Source of the DNA: Rotaria macrura
Taxonomy: Eukaryota > Rotifera > Eurotatoria > Philodinida > Philodinidae
Assembly (NCBI GenBank): GCA_900239685.1
Contig: OENT01000325.1
Location: 41,987-105,986 of the forward strand
DNA: 64,000 bases
Direction of reading: 5' to 3'
The translations under genes were made by a program, and so were the position numbers. Positions 16,644-30,545 of this stretch are shown here, piece after piece. The notes under the pieces were generated by a model, which was not told where the DNA came from, made no database searches, and saw only the letters and a program-made list of their open reading frames with translations. The stretch's first letter is position 1; every line of letters begins with the position of its first letter.

Positions 16644-17152
16644 ATGGCTGGGGTTGCAAAATTACTGGGTGGTCATGTTATAGATAAATCTTATAAAGAA
16701 ATAGATCTTCATGATAAGAAATATAAAGGAAAAATATTTGGTCTATATTTTAGTGCTCATTGGTATGATAGTGATATTCTTTTTCGTTTCATATTTAATA
16801 TTATTCAATTATTTTTTTACTTAGGTGTCCACCATGCTGCACTTTCACTCCAATATTAACTGAATTTTATAATAATTATCATACTGAAAAAAAATTTAAG
16901 ATCATTTTCGTAAGTTCTGATAGTGATGAAAAGTCATTTAAAGAATATTATAAGATCATGCCTTGGCTTGCATTGAGCTTCAACGATCGAAAGAAGAAAG
17001 ATGATTTAACAAGAATTTTTGGTGTTACTGGAATTCCAAAATTAGTTTTAATTGATGGTGACACAGGAAAAGTTATTTGTACTAATGCAAAAGATCAAAT
17101 CCAACATTTGGACCCAGCAGCAATCTATTTTCCATGGAAATCAATCAAATAG
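16644..17152 (+). CDS. Tryparedoxin/nucleoredoxin-like thioredoxin-fold protein
   Basis: Two exons (16644-16762 and 16825-17152), with a 62-nt intron that splits the tryptophan of the active site, encode 148 residues. The redox motif is W-C-P-P-C at residues 40-44, followed by another cysteine at 45. WCPPC is the signature of tryparedoxins and nucleoredoxins, as opposed to WCGPC of classical thioredoxin. The cis-proline sits in GIPK (P111), and the following strand is LVLIDGDTG. Length and layout match the single-domain tryparedoxin-like proteins (about 145 residues). It has no signal peptide, so a cytosolic or nuclear thiol-disulphide oxidoreductase is expected, reducing disulphides in partner proteins or peroxiredoxins. 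All landmarks are intact. The start ATG opens the standard N-terminal sequence (VAKLLGG), and no better upstream ATG exists. Confidence 0.93.
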
Positions 17153-19959
17153 AATCGTTTTCACATTGTTTATTTTATGTAACTTATTATTCTCTTGAAA
17201 TAGAAAAGAATAACAACAGAAACTTGTAATTAACTATGATGCACATGCTTTTTTCTGCAATCAAATAACAACTGAAATTGACATGTAAATTAGTTCTTTG
17301 TGATGTTAGTTTTGACGTTCAGACTTTTTATATTATTGAATAGTTTTATTTCATTTCTTTTGTTTACTAACTTTCAACATATAACTACAATAATACAATG
17401 TGCATCGGAATTTTCTTTTATATTTATATCCGAGTCTTGAGCACATGTTTCTTGCTGCTAAATTGGGAGAGAACTTAACAAAAAAACAAAATTGCAGTCT
17501 TTTCTTCATTATGAAATATAATTATGATTGTGACACTTCTGCTTTAAAGAAGAATATGTCACGACTTGATGAAAAATAAAAGTTGAAAATGTTGGTTTTT
17601 CTTATCTTCGCTCAGTGAGCAGCGATCGAGTCGAATTACATGACTAATCACTCAGACTTTATTCTTGTTATCGATTGATAAATATTACGACTCAATCAAA
17701 CGCCTATATGTTATTACACATAACTAGATATTCATTTCATAGACTTATCTTATAACATCGATGAATTTATACGTAACTAAAATTGATTACAGTATTATTA
17801 ATATATAAGACTGTATATCATGACAGTATAATTCTACGTACCATACAAGTCACATAAAACACAAAATGAAAATCGAAGCAAATCTTTTAAATTTTAATTA
17901 TCAATGCTTAAAGAAAAATGTCAAAAATCCTTTAAAAACAATCAGCGAAACGATTTCAATCTATACCAATAGTATAAATCGAAATTGATCATCATAGAAA
18001 ATAGGTCAAGTGATTTTATTTAGAACAGAAATATTGAAATGCCACTTGAGTAGAAGCTATTCGATAATGAAAATATTCTACAAACAACTTCAATATTTGT
18101 CACAGGATTAAAAAATATACGGTGGACTTTTCTATGTTGAAAACGAGATTCAAATGTTGATTATGCAAGTATTTTGAATATTTTTTTTTCTATGGTTTAT
18201 TACCGAGTCATGTGTGTATGTGTCTTGAATGTGTGCACTTTTTGATGAAGGTTTTAGAATTGAACTTATAAAACGACTATTTAAATGAATTAGATTTATA
18301 TTTCCGTTTTCCAATCGAATCTGTTCTTTATTCGTTTATGTTAAAATTAAAACCATTCTATCTCAGTTCTAGTGCATAGCCATAATATAAGTGCAAATTA
18401 GAAAATAAAAGTAAATCCACTACTCTATTCTTTTCTAGACGATATCATCATGTTACCATGAATTTTATGAATGAACATGTAATCATTGAGAAACAGAAAA
18501 TTGATCTCAACATGTATTTTGTACGAAAAAAAGACACCATAATAATAATAAGATAGACTCATTGACTGGATCATTATGAGTAATGTCAATCGGTTTACTT
18601 TTAAATGAATTCCTTAAGTACTATAGAAAAATCATTTTTGAGTAGAGATATTAAGATCGTAAAATAGAAGAGTATATTCTCATGTACGATGAGTGTATGA
18701 ATGCTTGCTTCTACAACGCAGATATCTTTTGTGTTCCGACATCCATTAAAATCAAAAGAAAAACAATTAAAAACATATAAACAGATTAGAACGAAAATTC
18801 ATCATTCATACGATCATGAATAAAAGAAATATGACAAAAATGATTATAATTAATCGATTCATCAAGAAATACTTTCCAAGTAGTTTATCAAATCATATAT
18901 TTTTTTCACCATGGACACAAAAGTATTATTTAAGTAAGAAAGAATATTTTTCCTACTATGATAGGTTAATCAAATACAATATTTACTTTAAGGTGTGTAC
19001 GAGGTGTGGCGGGCCTAGGGATGTAGTAATTAACTACCTTCACACTGATCGAAATTCAAATCATAAAATATCACAGTTACACAACTCGTACTGTTGTATT
19101 GCACTCAACCGTCCGTATAATATCTTACACTATGATGAGACAACTGTCTACAAGTGAGACTTCAGATTTCTTCTGTTTGGCTTGCAGTTTAGGATACGAT
19201 CATCGTTGACGAATCTCTGTGGTTCACAGTCATAGACTTAAATAGATTGAGAGTGAAAGGTGTTCGATGAGAAAAATATTCTTATAATTTATGTTTGATG
19301 TACGGTTTGAATCCGACCTAATCTATTAAAATAAACAAAAAAAGGAACAGGGATTTGTTAAGTTTCATTGCATATTGACAATGATTTTCGTTTTGTTTAA
19401 AGTTGTTGAAATAGATTATGAATCTAGTTAACTTGGTTACCAATTCAAATTCATTTATTTTTCCACAGTTCTTCATCACTGAAATATGAAAAAAAAAAGA
19501 TCTGGAAATATAACACTGACTAAAAGATTATCATCATTTATCGTTTGAATGATGGACTTTTATTCGGTGATCTTTTGGGATTAAACGTCGAAGAGAAACT
19601 CTTCTGCTTGCTAATATATTAGAAAAATGAATGGCAAACAAACTGAGTTGCATTTGTTTTTTTCCGTTTTAAAAATAGAATTTAAAAAATTGTAGAAAAA
19701 GCAATCAGAGAACTGATTTTGCTTCAGCTTACTTGTACCAAAAAAAATACTGAATGTTAATGTAAAGTACGTTGATGGCATCTGTGTGAACATCAGCCAT
19801 CTGCTAGTCAATAGACTCTTTCATAATTTGAAAAATTATAGTTGTGAGAGATTTTGCAGGCGACGGTTTTTTCCGCAAATGTTGGTATTTGTCCTTTAAT
19901 ATTCTTGTTCTTATAGGCAAACTTGTTTGTGAAAGATTATAAAACGAATACCTGTAACC
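17153..19959. other. Intergenic, gene-poor
   Basis: About 2.8 kb between the redoxin and sialidase genes. It is strongly AT-rich and contains one weak ORF (18816-19157, listed separately). A minus frame at 19611-19811 is of low complexity. The 200 bp before 19960 should hold the sialidase promoter; no element could be defined. Confidence 0.5.
18816..19157 (+). CDS. Unrecognised ORF, doubtful
   Basis: A 113-codon frame. Its first half is typical of translated AT-rich noise (Asn, Lys, Ile, Tyr, Phe). The second half starts abruptly with a more GC-rich block (VCTRCGGPRDVV, near 18997) preceded by TTTAAG, which could be a splice acceptor. It could be one exon of a decayed gene. No family is recognised. 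Confidence 0.15.
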   Translation: MNKRNMTKMIIINRFIKKYFPSSLSNHIFFSPWTQKYYLSKKEYFSYYDRLIKYNIYFKVCTRCGGPRDVVINYLHTDRNSNHKISQLHNSYCCIALNRPYNILHYDETTVYK

Positions 19960-21105
19960 ATGTATTTTGTACTGTTCGCTCTGTTTGTTCGTTTGATTAC
20001 TTGTACCAAATCGATTCCGTTCGATGGAATCATTCGTCCAACAGGTGACGGTAGTTCATATGCTTTTCTCAGGCCACCAAAAGACGGTAATCATGCAGCC
20101 TTCATCGAACAATTGACACCGAGTGGTACTTTGGCTGTTTCGTGGTTTACTGGCGGTGAAGGCAGCCCCAATTGTTCGATTGCGCTATCACTATTAGCTC
20201 TCGGTGCCGAACAATTCACACCTGGTGTAATTGTTAGTCAACGTGCCAACTATTCAAATCAAAATCCAGTCCTCTTTTGGAATGATCGTACACGAATCCT
20301 ACATTTATATCATTCATCACAATTAGGTGATGGTCCAGAAAGTGCTTCTGAGATATGGCATACCCAAAGTCAAGATCAAGGTACCGTATGAATTATAAAC
20401 ATCTATGAATATTATTTATGTTTCATATATCACCTAGGTATTACATGGTCGGACGCATCTCCGTTCTATTCATTACCAGGTGCATTTGATCGCAATCGCA
20501 TTATTCCTACATTAGATAATCAAGGTCTCATATTTCCTTGTTATAATTCTTCACCAACATATGACTATTCATTTATACTCCGATCGACGTCCGATACTTC
20601 AACATGGGCACGTATTAATATGACCAATAGTATCGATCTCATTCAACCTTCTGTTATTCGTTTATCGAATTCAACAGTATTGAGATCATTTTTCCGTGAT
20701 GAAGATGCTGGTTCTATTCATTATTCGGACAGTACTGATGATGGTTTCAGTTGGACAATACCCAAACAAACATCTTTGCCAAATAATAATGCTGGTATTC
20801 ATGCTAATACGTTAAAAACAGGTGGTGTCATTATGGTTTTCAATAACCACAATGGAACTCATCTACCAAGATCACCACTCACAGTAGCTCTTTCGTACGA
20901 TAATGGAATAACATGGCCATATCAAAGAGACATTCAAATCCATGACGATGGAAATAGTACATCGGTCGGCGAATATTCCTATCCAGCAGTATTACAAAGC
21001 TTTTGGACTGGTCGTGATGATAATGATATCCATCTTGTTTTTACTTATGATCGACAAACAATTAAATATGTTCGTTTCAATGAAAAATGGATTAAACAAG
21101 GATAG
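19960..21105 (+). CDS. Sialidase-like BNR/Asp-box glycosidase, bacterial type
   Basis: Two exons (19960-20380 and 20438-21105) with a 57-nt intron give 362 residues. An N-terminal hydrophobic stretch (YFVLFALFVRLITC) reads as a signal peptide, so the protein is probably secreted or lysosomal. Three Asp-boxes (S-x-D-x-G-x-x-W) are intact: residues 137-144, 239-246 and 293-300. The segment between them (VLRSFFRDE, later NNNAGIHANTL and RSPLTVALS) and the C-terminal GEYSYPAVLQ followed by IHLVFTYDRQTIKYVRF match the BNR_2 / COG4692 group of predicted neuraminidases, mostly bacterial. Such enzymes adopt a six-bladed beta-propeller and remove terminal sialic acids or related sugars. Exact substrate is unknown. 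The intron interrupts the first Asp-box and, with the animal-like signal peptide, shows that the gene is established in the host. Horizontal origin from bacteria is inferred. Confidence 0.9.
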
Positions 21106-24100
21106 AGAATATTCTACTGAAATTTGACTTAAAACAAAATAATCTATTTCAATTCTGTATGAAAAAAAAACGTAGAATAAAACGAATAATAAATACTCAA
21201 CATGAAAATATATCATTCTTTTTCTATTGCAACACTGTACTATTCCTATGGGTTTTCTTATTCAAAGATGATCGATTTATTCGATAAGAAATTCTAATTG
21301 AAATTGATTCTGTTTCTTTTACAAGATTGAGCAGAAAACTACTATCGAAGCATGTAGGGAACGAGATACTAAGACAATGTCTTGGTATTTCAAAATAGCA
21401 ATGTTCATCAAACTGAGATCTCTATTTGTTTCTTCTTCATTACAATTGATTCTATTGTTAATTTTACCATTCATTGATTGTCAAGTTGTTTGATGTATAT
21501 GATACCGAAGAGTATTTATTGAATGTAAGGTTTCGCTATTTTTATTTAGAGTGCATTCGATGTAGAAGTTGTTAAATTAAACAATTTTAGACATGTCCAT
21601 CTAGTAAAAAGAACAAAATCAGTAAACATTGTGGTCAAATTGATTTTACTTGTATGAAATTTGATGAAGAAGATAGAAATAAATAAATGACTCATTTCTT
21701 TTAAGAGTTCGATCATCAAGCTTTATGCAGTTCGTCAGAATATTTAGCTGGTCGATTAGATAATTAGGTGATGCCATCGTTGATCATTCTTATAGTCAAT
21801 AAAATAAATCTTTCATGTTGGAGAGCAGTATATCCGTAGATTTTCAAGTCATGTTAAAAGAATGAAATGATTTTTTTTCACTTTTTTTACTCGCCTCTAT
21901 AGCAACACTTTATCAAAGGTGACGTCATATTTTCAACACAACTGTTTGTGACGAATGAATCCCAATTTTATTTTCTTACACTGTACGCTGACATCGTATT
22001 GTCCGTCACATCACTGAAAACAAATATGTAAGACTCAAAATAAGATTGACTTCTCATGGATCCTTTCTTTCTTTTTTAATCATACTATTAAACAAATGTA
22101 TGAGGAATTTCTAGAGTTATGATCTGTGATCAAGTTGTTGCATATGTTGATATTGTTTCTAATTTACTATGTAAGTGTATTCTGATGAATGTGATCGGAG
22201 AATGTCATGTTATCATTAACATTCGATTTTGAGTACTTATTGGTTTGTTTCAAGTATTTTTTTTATCTTTCGTGATTTGAGAACATAGTTTCAAACAGAA
22301 CCCCCAACAAGCAATAATCGCGGTTGATTGTCTGTATACTACAGTAAATTTTTGCTTTACATCCTACCAGGCATCATAAATATGAAAGGCGTGAAGCATG
22401 GTTTCTATTATGAGCCGATCAAGCGAAGATATTATTAGTGGTGGTACCTGTGGTTTAACAGCTGGAGTCGATTCACATCTTCTTTTTCAAAAAGAGTTTT
22501 TATTTTCTTGACAATTAATTCAATCGAGTTTAAATTAAATCTATTACATTGTATTGGATATATTTATGCAAGACAAGTTTTTTTTTCCGAATAGATTCCA
22601 TTGAAATAATTCCAGCTAGTCGTTTCTTTTTAGTGCAGGATTAATTATATCGATCTAGTATTTACTGGATGGACAAATAACTATAGCTATCTCCGTAGTC
22701 ATATCATGCCAAAGATAAACTCACGATTGCTAAATATGTTTCAGTCACTGCTCTTACTGGCAGTGGATATTTCTTCGATTGAAATACATATTGATCATGC
22801 TCATGAACAGATTGAAGACTATGTTTACTATCGGTATTTACATGTATTCGATTTTCATCTAGCAGAGTGTTTGAAATATTTTTAAGAATGAACTGATGTA
22901 TTGGATTGTATTTTTTTGTGAAAGTTTGTTACCAAATATCATATGAATATATTAAGAATCATATGTATGAAACACACATTCAAATATTCGACAATAGAAA
23001 CAAAACTAAACTAAGAATCACCTTGATTAGTGTCGTGTTGTTTGAATAGCAACGTTAAAAACTACTGAAATAATCTAAATCTGACATTTCAAAAGTAACT
23101 AGAATAAAATATTTTTTTAAAAATTTCTATAATATCGAATGAATTACTTTCTGCTCTTATTCTCTAATCTCTTTCGTAATCCGAGTATTATCGAGCATAA
23201 CATAAGATTTATTAACCTTGATCTTTTGCTAAGACGTGACCAATGTTTTCATGACATATCTTTGCCAATGTCGGTATCTTAGCTTTAACTTTTCCGTGCT
23301 TGTTTTTACTAACAGACGTACCGTAAATAAAATTATCTATAATCAAAACTGATATCAATAGAACTTATGACTTGTGCAATAAAAGCTTCAGAAACATCAA
23401 TATGCATTTATGATTGTGAATGCAGACGTAGTTAGAGCTGAATATGTAAATTTTGAGTACAGTACAGAACAAACGAATACACAAACTCCTATTTTACTTG
23501 CCTCGGTATTCATACAATTTATACTCACACACACACCATTCGAGTCTGCAATATCATATTATGTATGAATTTACATAACGATATCAAGTCTAAAGATGGT
23601 AAAAATAATTTTTTTTTTTTCAATAAAATACTCCGTCGTAGTACGATTGAATATCTTTCTCAGTAAGGATACGACTGATATTTCCGACAAAAATCCAATT
23701 GAAACAATATTGGAAACGTAAAGAGTTCGTAATTTTAATGAAGTTTCAACGACTCAAGCAACTTGATCAAAGTTAGTTTCAAAATGACGCCTATTGGTTG
23801 CTTTTACTGTGGATTTTTCTTTTCATGATGAAATATTTAATAAATTACTCCTACCCTGTAGAATCCTTGAAAATACACTTCTTGAGTATTTATTTCTATT
23901 TCATCAAGTTCACTAGATCACAGACATCGAATTTTGATCGGCAGTTATTACTACGTGTGACTTGATATCATTAGTAGCTTCCGGCAATATTCTTAGTGGT
24001 TTTGTTTCGGTTTTCTTGATGACTAAACATATAATATGAATATATGTATATCTCAATCAAGTCGAGACTATAATGAGTAGGGGTTTTTCTGTTTGGAGAT

Positions 24101-27100
24101 TTATTATGATTATGAGCATCTTATAGTTATCGTAGAGTTTATTTTCTTCGTATATCTGCCTATCACTTTTGTTCACATCAACGTAGACAAACACTAATTG
24201 TAAATATTTGAACATCTGCTTTTTTTTGTGTTCAAGTAATTTACGTATGTCGTTGCCAATGGGTGATCTTGATTAAATTATACAGTTTAATTCTATTAAA
24301 AGATCTTATCTTAGTACCAACGTACTGCATTTGATACATTTATAGAATGTGTAAAATATTCGTATTTTTCTCTCTCAGTTGAAACTATTTTCTAGTACGT
24401 ACTCCAAGACGCCATCGTTTAACATATTTATCTCATTTTAAATGGAAAACCTATGTACTAAACATCTTATGTACACTTGTGAAGTAAATATTGGTAAGAT
24501 AAAAAACTATCGAAGTTTTAGTTCCATCAAAACGAGAGATTACAGTACATTTAAAATTGATACGCGGTTGAATTTACGTACATAATTATCTTGTTTTTTT
24601 ATTCTAAATAGCATATTAATGGAGAGTAACGTGAAGAAGTCATCATGTTCAAAGAATTTATTCGTATATTTAATGAAATAATATAATTAGTAAATTAGAC
24701 TTTATAATTATTCCTCATCAAGTAACATGTCATCATTTGAGAAAAACTCGTTCATATGTTTTCTTTCGCATGGAAGTTACATAATTACAAAAAAAAAAGA
24801 AAACTTTTATTGAATCGACGTACTTACATGAAATGGTAGAGACGGATTTTTTTTATATGGAACATTTACATCTTGTATGGTATCTACTGAAAGTGATATG
24901 TCTCATTTATACGTGTTAAACGAGAATATAAATTCATAAAAGATGAAAAGTCATCAAATTTGATTTAACAATATTGTTCGGAAAGTGTGTCTCAATTAGT
25001 TTATAGAACAAATTTTGAATGATATTGATTACAAAAATTTGGATTTTTCGAACAGAATAAATATTTCTGAGATGATAGTCTAAATTTTTTTCTCAAGATC
25101 CACTCTAGTCTCATGGTGATGTTGTTTGACGTCAAAGAACTAGTTCAGTCATCGAGAACATGTAAGCGTCATTTCTGTTGAAAGTAACAAATGGTATAGA
25201 AAATAAATTGAACTCATTCAACGATTGTCGACACGATTCTTTCTATGGTCACTATGTTGTAGCGTCGGAGAAGACAAGTATTCGTATACTTCAAACTCAC
25301 AAAACAATGAATCACATTCATTTAGTTCGATAAATGTTTTCTCGATCACATTTTCACGATTCAAAGGTGTAAAACTACCATGTCGATGATTGCTAGTGTC
25401 AACTCGAAATCGAAAATCATTGTAAAATCAAAGAGACATGTTCGATTACTTCTACTTTGCCTAAACAGAGAGAGAGAGAGAGAGAAAATTAGTGTTCTAT
25501 GAGTGCGTGATTTATTTTTATTCAACATTTTTCGAGTTCCATAGAGTCTTGGATGAGAACGAATGTAACCAACTGATTAATATTTACCATAAAATAGTTA
25601 AAGAATATTCATCGCTAGACAAACCAATTTCAATGTAACCATAATGAACCATAACAAAAGTAGTTTGATGAACCGGCAAATACTCACTTCTCGAACATAT
25701 TTCTCTGGATCTCGATTATTTGAGGAAACAGATTTATTCGATGTATCTCAATGAATACAAAATACTTCGTGTGGATATACTGATTCCATGTAAGAAAACG
25801 TTTACTGTTGTCCCTGTAAAATACACTTATGATTTGTAAATAATTATTGTAATCATATAGTTTGATGATCAAATGAAGCTATTCAGCTCTTTTTTCTAAC
25901 AGGCTTATGCGATATTTTATCCCGAGCACGAGCTTTTATATTTTGATAAATTGATTACACATCAGGATTAGTGAGTGCGACAACAAATTTTCGATTTTTA
26001 CATCAACTCAATGTTTTTCAAAATTTGTAATTAATACATCGATAGCTGAAAGGTAAGTTGCTCCACATACGAGTCACATGTTATATATAGTCTAATGTGT
26101 ACAGAAATAGACTAGTAAGTATGAAAACTAGAAAACCTGAAGAGGTTTATATATTTCATTTTTATGAGAGTTGAGAGAAGTGACGAAGAAATTTCACGAA
26201 AGCAATGTCGAATACAGATTTAATTTAGATAGACAAAAAGAATTTCAAAAAAATGCGTTTAGATGCTTTACTATTTGCAAGCGTTTTTATTTTCGGAATG
26301 TCAATCGTGGTTCTCGACTGTCAACTACAGACGATTAGTAAAAGAAAACGTGAGAATGCATGATTTTTCAACGCCGCATTATTTTTCATTCATTTCCATT
26401 GATGTTTGAGCAACGAAAAAGATCAAGAGTACGACGCGTCTGAACGTTTAAAAATGTTGAGTTTTTGAGTGCTTACACCTATACGTAGAATTTCTCATTT
26501 TCTGTCTACAAACAAATAGAAACAATCCAAATAAGCAATATGTGTGCGAAAATTTTATACTTCATAACAATTTTGACGGCCACTTTCGTGAATCCTACGT
26601 GTAAACATCTTTAAAGTTGATTTAGGCTTTTAAATAGATTTTCTCGGATAGTTGTCTACTTGATAAGTGAATATACACGAATTGACTTCTGTTTTCTTCA
26701 GAAATAAATACATCAAGCATGTTTTCCTTTCGTAATGTATTTCTCGAGACTATTTTCAAGTAGAAACAATGATTTCTATTGATAACTATAATTGCGAAAC
26801 ACGATCATCAACACTGAAATATATCTTTTATAAGAAAACTTCTTGTTCCATTCGATTCCAATAATGCTTTAACAAGAGAACGATACGAAAACACAGGTGA
26901 AAGACTAAGCAATAAAAGTATGAGGTCATTCATTTATTTGTTTCAAGCATCTGGTCTCTATCATTGATATGATGCAAACTTTCGAGATAGATTTTCTACA
27001 GTATTGATATTCTGTAAAAAAAGACACCTCTTTCGCCCTTGTTTTCTTTGTTCAGTATCTACATTACTTTAGTTCATATTTTCCGTTTTACGTTCTAGTC

Positions 27101-28673
27101 TCAGAAAAGTAAAAAACGAATAATCTTTCTCATTGGTATATAGGGCTTAAAAATAAAAACCTATGTTTCTCTCATTTTTCTTCACTACAACGAGTGTATT
27201 TAAGACATTACTTCGGATGATATTCACCTCATTAGATTCTTGTATGATAGTTTAATGCATAGCTTGATCATCGAGGATATATTGAATAAAATATTTGTAT
27301 TTAAACACAACTTCTTTCAGAGCGGCTATCGTTTGATAATCCTCGTTTTGAATAAAGTTGTACAAAATACTAAGTAGAACTATTTTCAAGTAGTATAGAA
27401 CCAAAGTAAATTAAATCATTCAGATAATATCCAGTCATTGATATTGAATCAGTGCAGAATACTTTGCTAGATCGTTTGAAATTTTACAATGAAAAGAAAC
27501 TTTCGAAAAGTGGAGAAACATTTAAAAACTTCTCATCTTCTCTTTGGTGGAGTGGCCTTCAAAAGATCTGATTAACTAGTAGAGAACGATTTCGAACTTT
27601 ATTGAATATGAAAATAACATTCATTTGAAAGCCTCTAGCAATATATCACTGATTTTACTAGTTCAGTTTTTATCGAGATAATTGTAACAATATAGCCCAT
27701 CAGATGACAGCAAGATCGTTAGTGTACGTGTGACTGATTTTTTTTCTCTAGACTCTGAACTTGATGTCTACTAATCATCCCACTCTTAGTCAGTGCAACA
27801 CATACTGTGCAATTCAGATATCAACTGCCTGAAGCTGTATTCACTGTCACAGAGTACAACTAATTATTTTCGATTTTTCTTGTGAGTAATAATTTTCAAA
27901 TTATCGCCATGCTACGATCTACGATATTGAGAATTGATTAGTCTTGATGATTCTCTCTGTGTGCGTTAAAACGTCAGATACTCTACATGCGTTGATGCGA
28001 GCCAGTTAGAATATAAACATTTGAACCTTTTTTGGTACAGTTCTCAGCTAGTCGGATTATTTATGTGTGCTTACATATTCTTTTTAGATTTGGAATATTT
28101 CTAAGTTTTTGTTGTAAAAACTCTTTCCTAAGGATTTCTAATAATTTTCAATGAAAAGTATTACCGTGCGTTTTGAACTCGCCACCAACCAATACCTTAT
28201 ATATTTTCTCTCATAGTTTGACAACTCAAGTCAAGTCAGAAGTATTTTGACTTCGCACTGGCCTTATTTTAGTTATATTTTTCGAAAAAATGAAGATTTT
28301 TGTGAAAAAATTAACGTATAGGACTCATCCACCAACCACTGGGCTTCTGAGCCCACACCACTCTCCCAATCAGAATATCTGCTTACTGAGAAAATTTCTC
28401 GAATCAAAACAAATGAGAATCATTCATCGCTCTGTATTTGGGATCTTGAAGTATTAAAGATATGTATAAAATTATAGACTGAAAGTAATCAAGAAGCATA
28501 AAAACACTAACTAATGAGTATATGTAATGAATTAACGGTGGCGTAATCTATACTACTAAATACATCATTAACTATTGTTATTGACTTATATCACGATAAT
28601 TATACATTTGCAGACACATTCACAGTGCTAGTCAACGAACAAAATGTGAACGTACATATTCGAAAACGAATTT
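21106..28673. other. Long gene-poor region
   Basis: About 7.6 kb with no supported gene. An open plus frame at about 22634-22885 (IDLVFTGWTNNYSYLRSH and onward) and another near 22401-22515 (SGGTCGLTAGVDSH) have some coding character but no domain and no consistent splicing; they may be relics. A minus frame at 25684-25872 is AT-rich noise. An AG microsatellite lies at 25467-25485. No inverted-repeat element was recognised. Confidence 0.5.
25467..25485. repeat. AG dinucleotide microsatellite
   Basis: A short uninterrupted AG run in AT-rich intergenic DNA. It has no evident function. Confidence 0.9.
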
Positions 28674-29030
28674 TTGATTGAAGCAATAGTTCGCAATTCT
28701 ATGACTGACAGTTGTTTGAACGATCTGTATTCTCTAGCTGTTGAACACGATACAAATATAAGTTCCGAGCAACTCTCATTGATAGTTTGTCAAAGATACT
28801 CTACAATAATCGATTTGTACCATTATACTAATGATGCTTCCTTTGTTGTTCATGGTGTTCGACAGGTTTTTGTGATAGTTGTTACTAGTCTATTCAGATC
28901 CACAAATGAGGGCCGATTTTGGCAGAAAAATACTGGGAATCTTTTGAACATGAAAAATTTATTTACACCAGACTATTTTCGAATGTTTTGCAGTGGATTT
29001 CAACCAACTGCATGTGTTTTCGTCACATGA
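28674..29030 (+). pseudogene. Possible hAT transposase C-terminal relic
   Basis: A 118-codon frame in an otherwise empty region. Its start (NSMTDSCLNDLYSLAVEHD) recalls the C-terminal dimerisation segment of hAT-family transposases and related BED-finger proteins, in which a conserved Met is followed by RLxxLAxLxIExD and then a short acidic helix. The similarity covers only about 30 residues, and the rest of the frame matches nothing I know. No upstream catalytic part is readable. It is best read as a decayed fragment, and chance remains possible. Confidence 0.3.
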
Positions 29031-29739
29031 CTTTCCGTGTTTCTCTGTAGAGTACGGTGATTTCTCTTCTATTTTCTTGTCCATTCATGTGGTATTCGTT
29101 CTCCGGAATCATTCGCCTGAATAGGATAATCAATATGCTTATGTAATCGTTAACATTCACACTACCCGTCACTTTAATTTTTTGCAACATCATTATTACA
29201 TATATGAACATAATAAGTATCTGAAGTAGGTCACAGCAGACTGAAGAAGAGGACGGGGGTAGAGCTTCCCTCTCTCTCTTAATTTTCTAAAAATGTTATT
29301 AGTTATTTTATTAGTTTTTAGTATTGATAAAAGATGTGAGTAAAACAGTTGAAAATAAATCAAATGCAAATTCGGTTTTTTGTTTCTCTAGAAAAGACTG
29401 CTATACCATTATTTTCCCAACCCAACAATATTCTTATTAAGGTCATTCGATACACGTTTAAAAAAAGCATTTAACCATTTACAACACTGTTGCCAGTAGT
29501 TTTTAAAAGTATGTAAATACTTTTGTAGGAGAAATTAACTTCCTATGTATGTATATTTTTTTTTCCGGAAGACTACAACTGCGAGCTTAGTTTAATACAT
29601 GGTTAGGTAAACGTTGATATTTCGATGATTGGAAAATAAGCTGAATTCAGGCGTCCAAAAGTGTGAGTAAAATCGTGCAATATTCCTGTTAGCTACACAT
29701 ACCAAGCTATTTGAAAAAATACTCTTATAGAGAATTGGA

Positions 29740-30545
29740 TGCTGGGCTGAATCTTCTAATCATTTACTAATATTAGAACGACATGGCAGCTAATATTCTG
29801 ATACTAACTCTATTTGTTGATTATCAAAAGGCGTACTATTGTGTATGGAATGTCGTCCTACTCTGCAAACTAGGATGAATAGATGTGTCTCTTAATCAAC
29901 TGAAATTGAATGAAAGTTGTTAAAAAGATAGAAAATCTTACGTAAGTCGGCATTCATTCCTCATTTTTCGCTCAGATCTTAGAAACGGTATAGAAGTTCA
30001 TTTAAGTCATCTATTCACATAGGATCATCATGTCTTAAATCGAACCGCCAAAAATGAAGCACTTAATTCCTATGATAGAATATCTAGAAAGGGAATGCAT
30101 ACGAAGTCTGTCAACAACAGTATCCACGTACTTAAAAAACTGGAAGCAAACGATAAGTCTCTCGACATCGGTAGTACAAATATTTCATAAACAAGTGAAA
30201 CGACTAATAGTAAACGTTAAAATGAATGGAGTGAAACTTGAATCAGTCAAAGAATTCAAATATTCAGGATTCACTTGAATGAATAAATTACAGCAGTCAA
30301 ACCAACAGTCAACAAAGGTATATGAAATATTCAGAGATCGTTAGGACAACGGAAATGGTTGAGATCAGAACGTAGTATATCAAGTAAGACCTATCACCAA
30401 TATGTCTTCGCATACTTATTTTCTCTGTACCCTCCTCTTCCCCAAACTCAACAAATCATGTTGTTACAAAAGTCCTGAGTGAGGCTTCGGTTGATGCATC
30501 AAAGTCAAATTTGAACAGGCTCTTGAATTTTATTTGAGAAAAGCT
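29740..30545 (+). pseudogene. Decayed LINE reverse transcriptase fragment
   Basis: Pieces of a non-LTR retrotransposon reverse transcriptase can be read in order across several frames. At about 29807 comes LFVDYQKAYYCVWNVV, matching the conserved DYQKAFDSVW block. At about 30170-30275 comes FHKQVKRLIVNVKMNGVKLE with VKEFKYSG, matching the block that ends in FKYLG. From about 30295 to 30480 a thumb-like stretch follows (SLGQRKWLRSERS). Several in-frame stops and frame changes break it, and the catalytic YADD box is not visible. It is a dead copy. The order and spacing of blocks fit Jockey/CR1/RTE-like elements, but the clade cannot be fixed by eye. Confidence 0.55.
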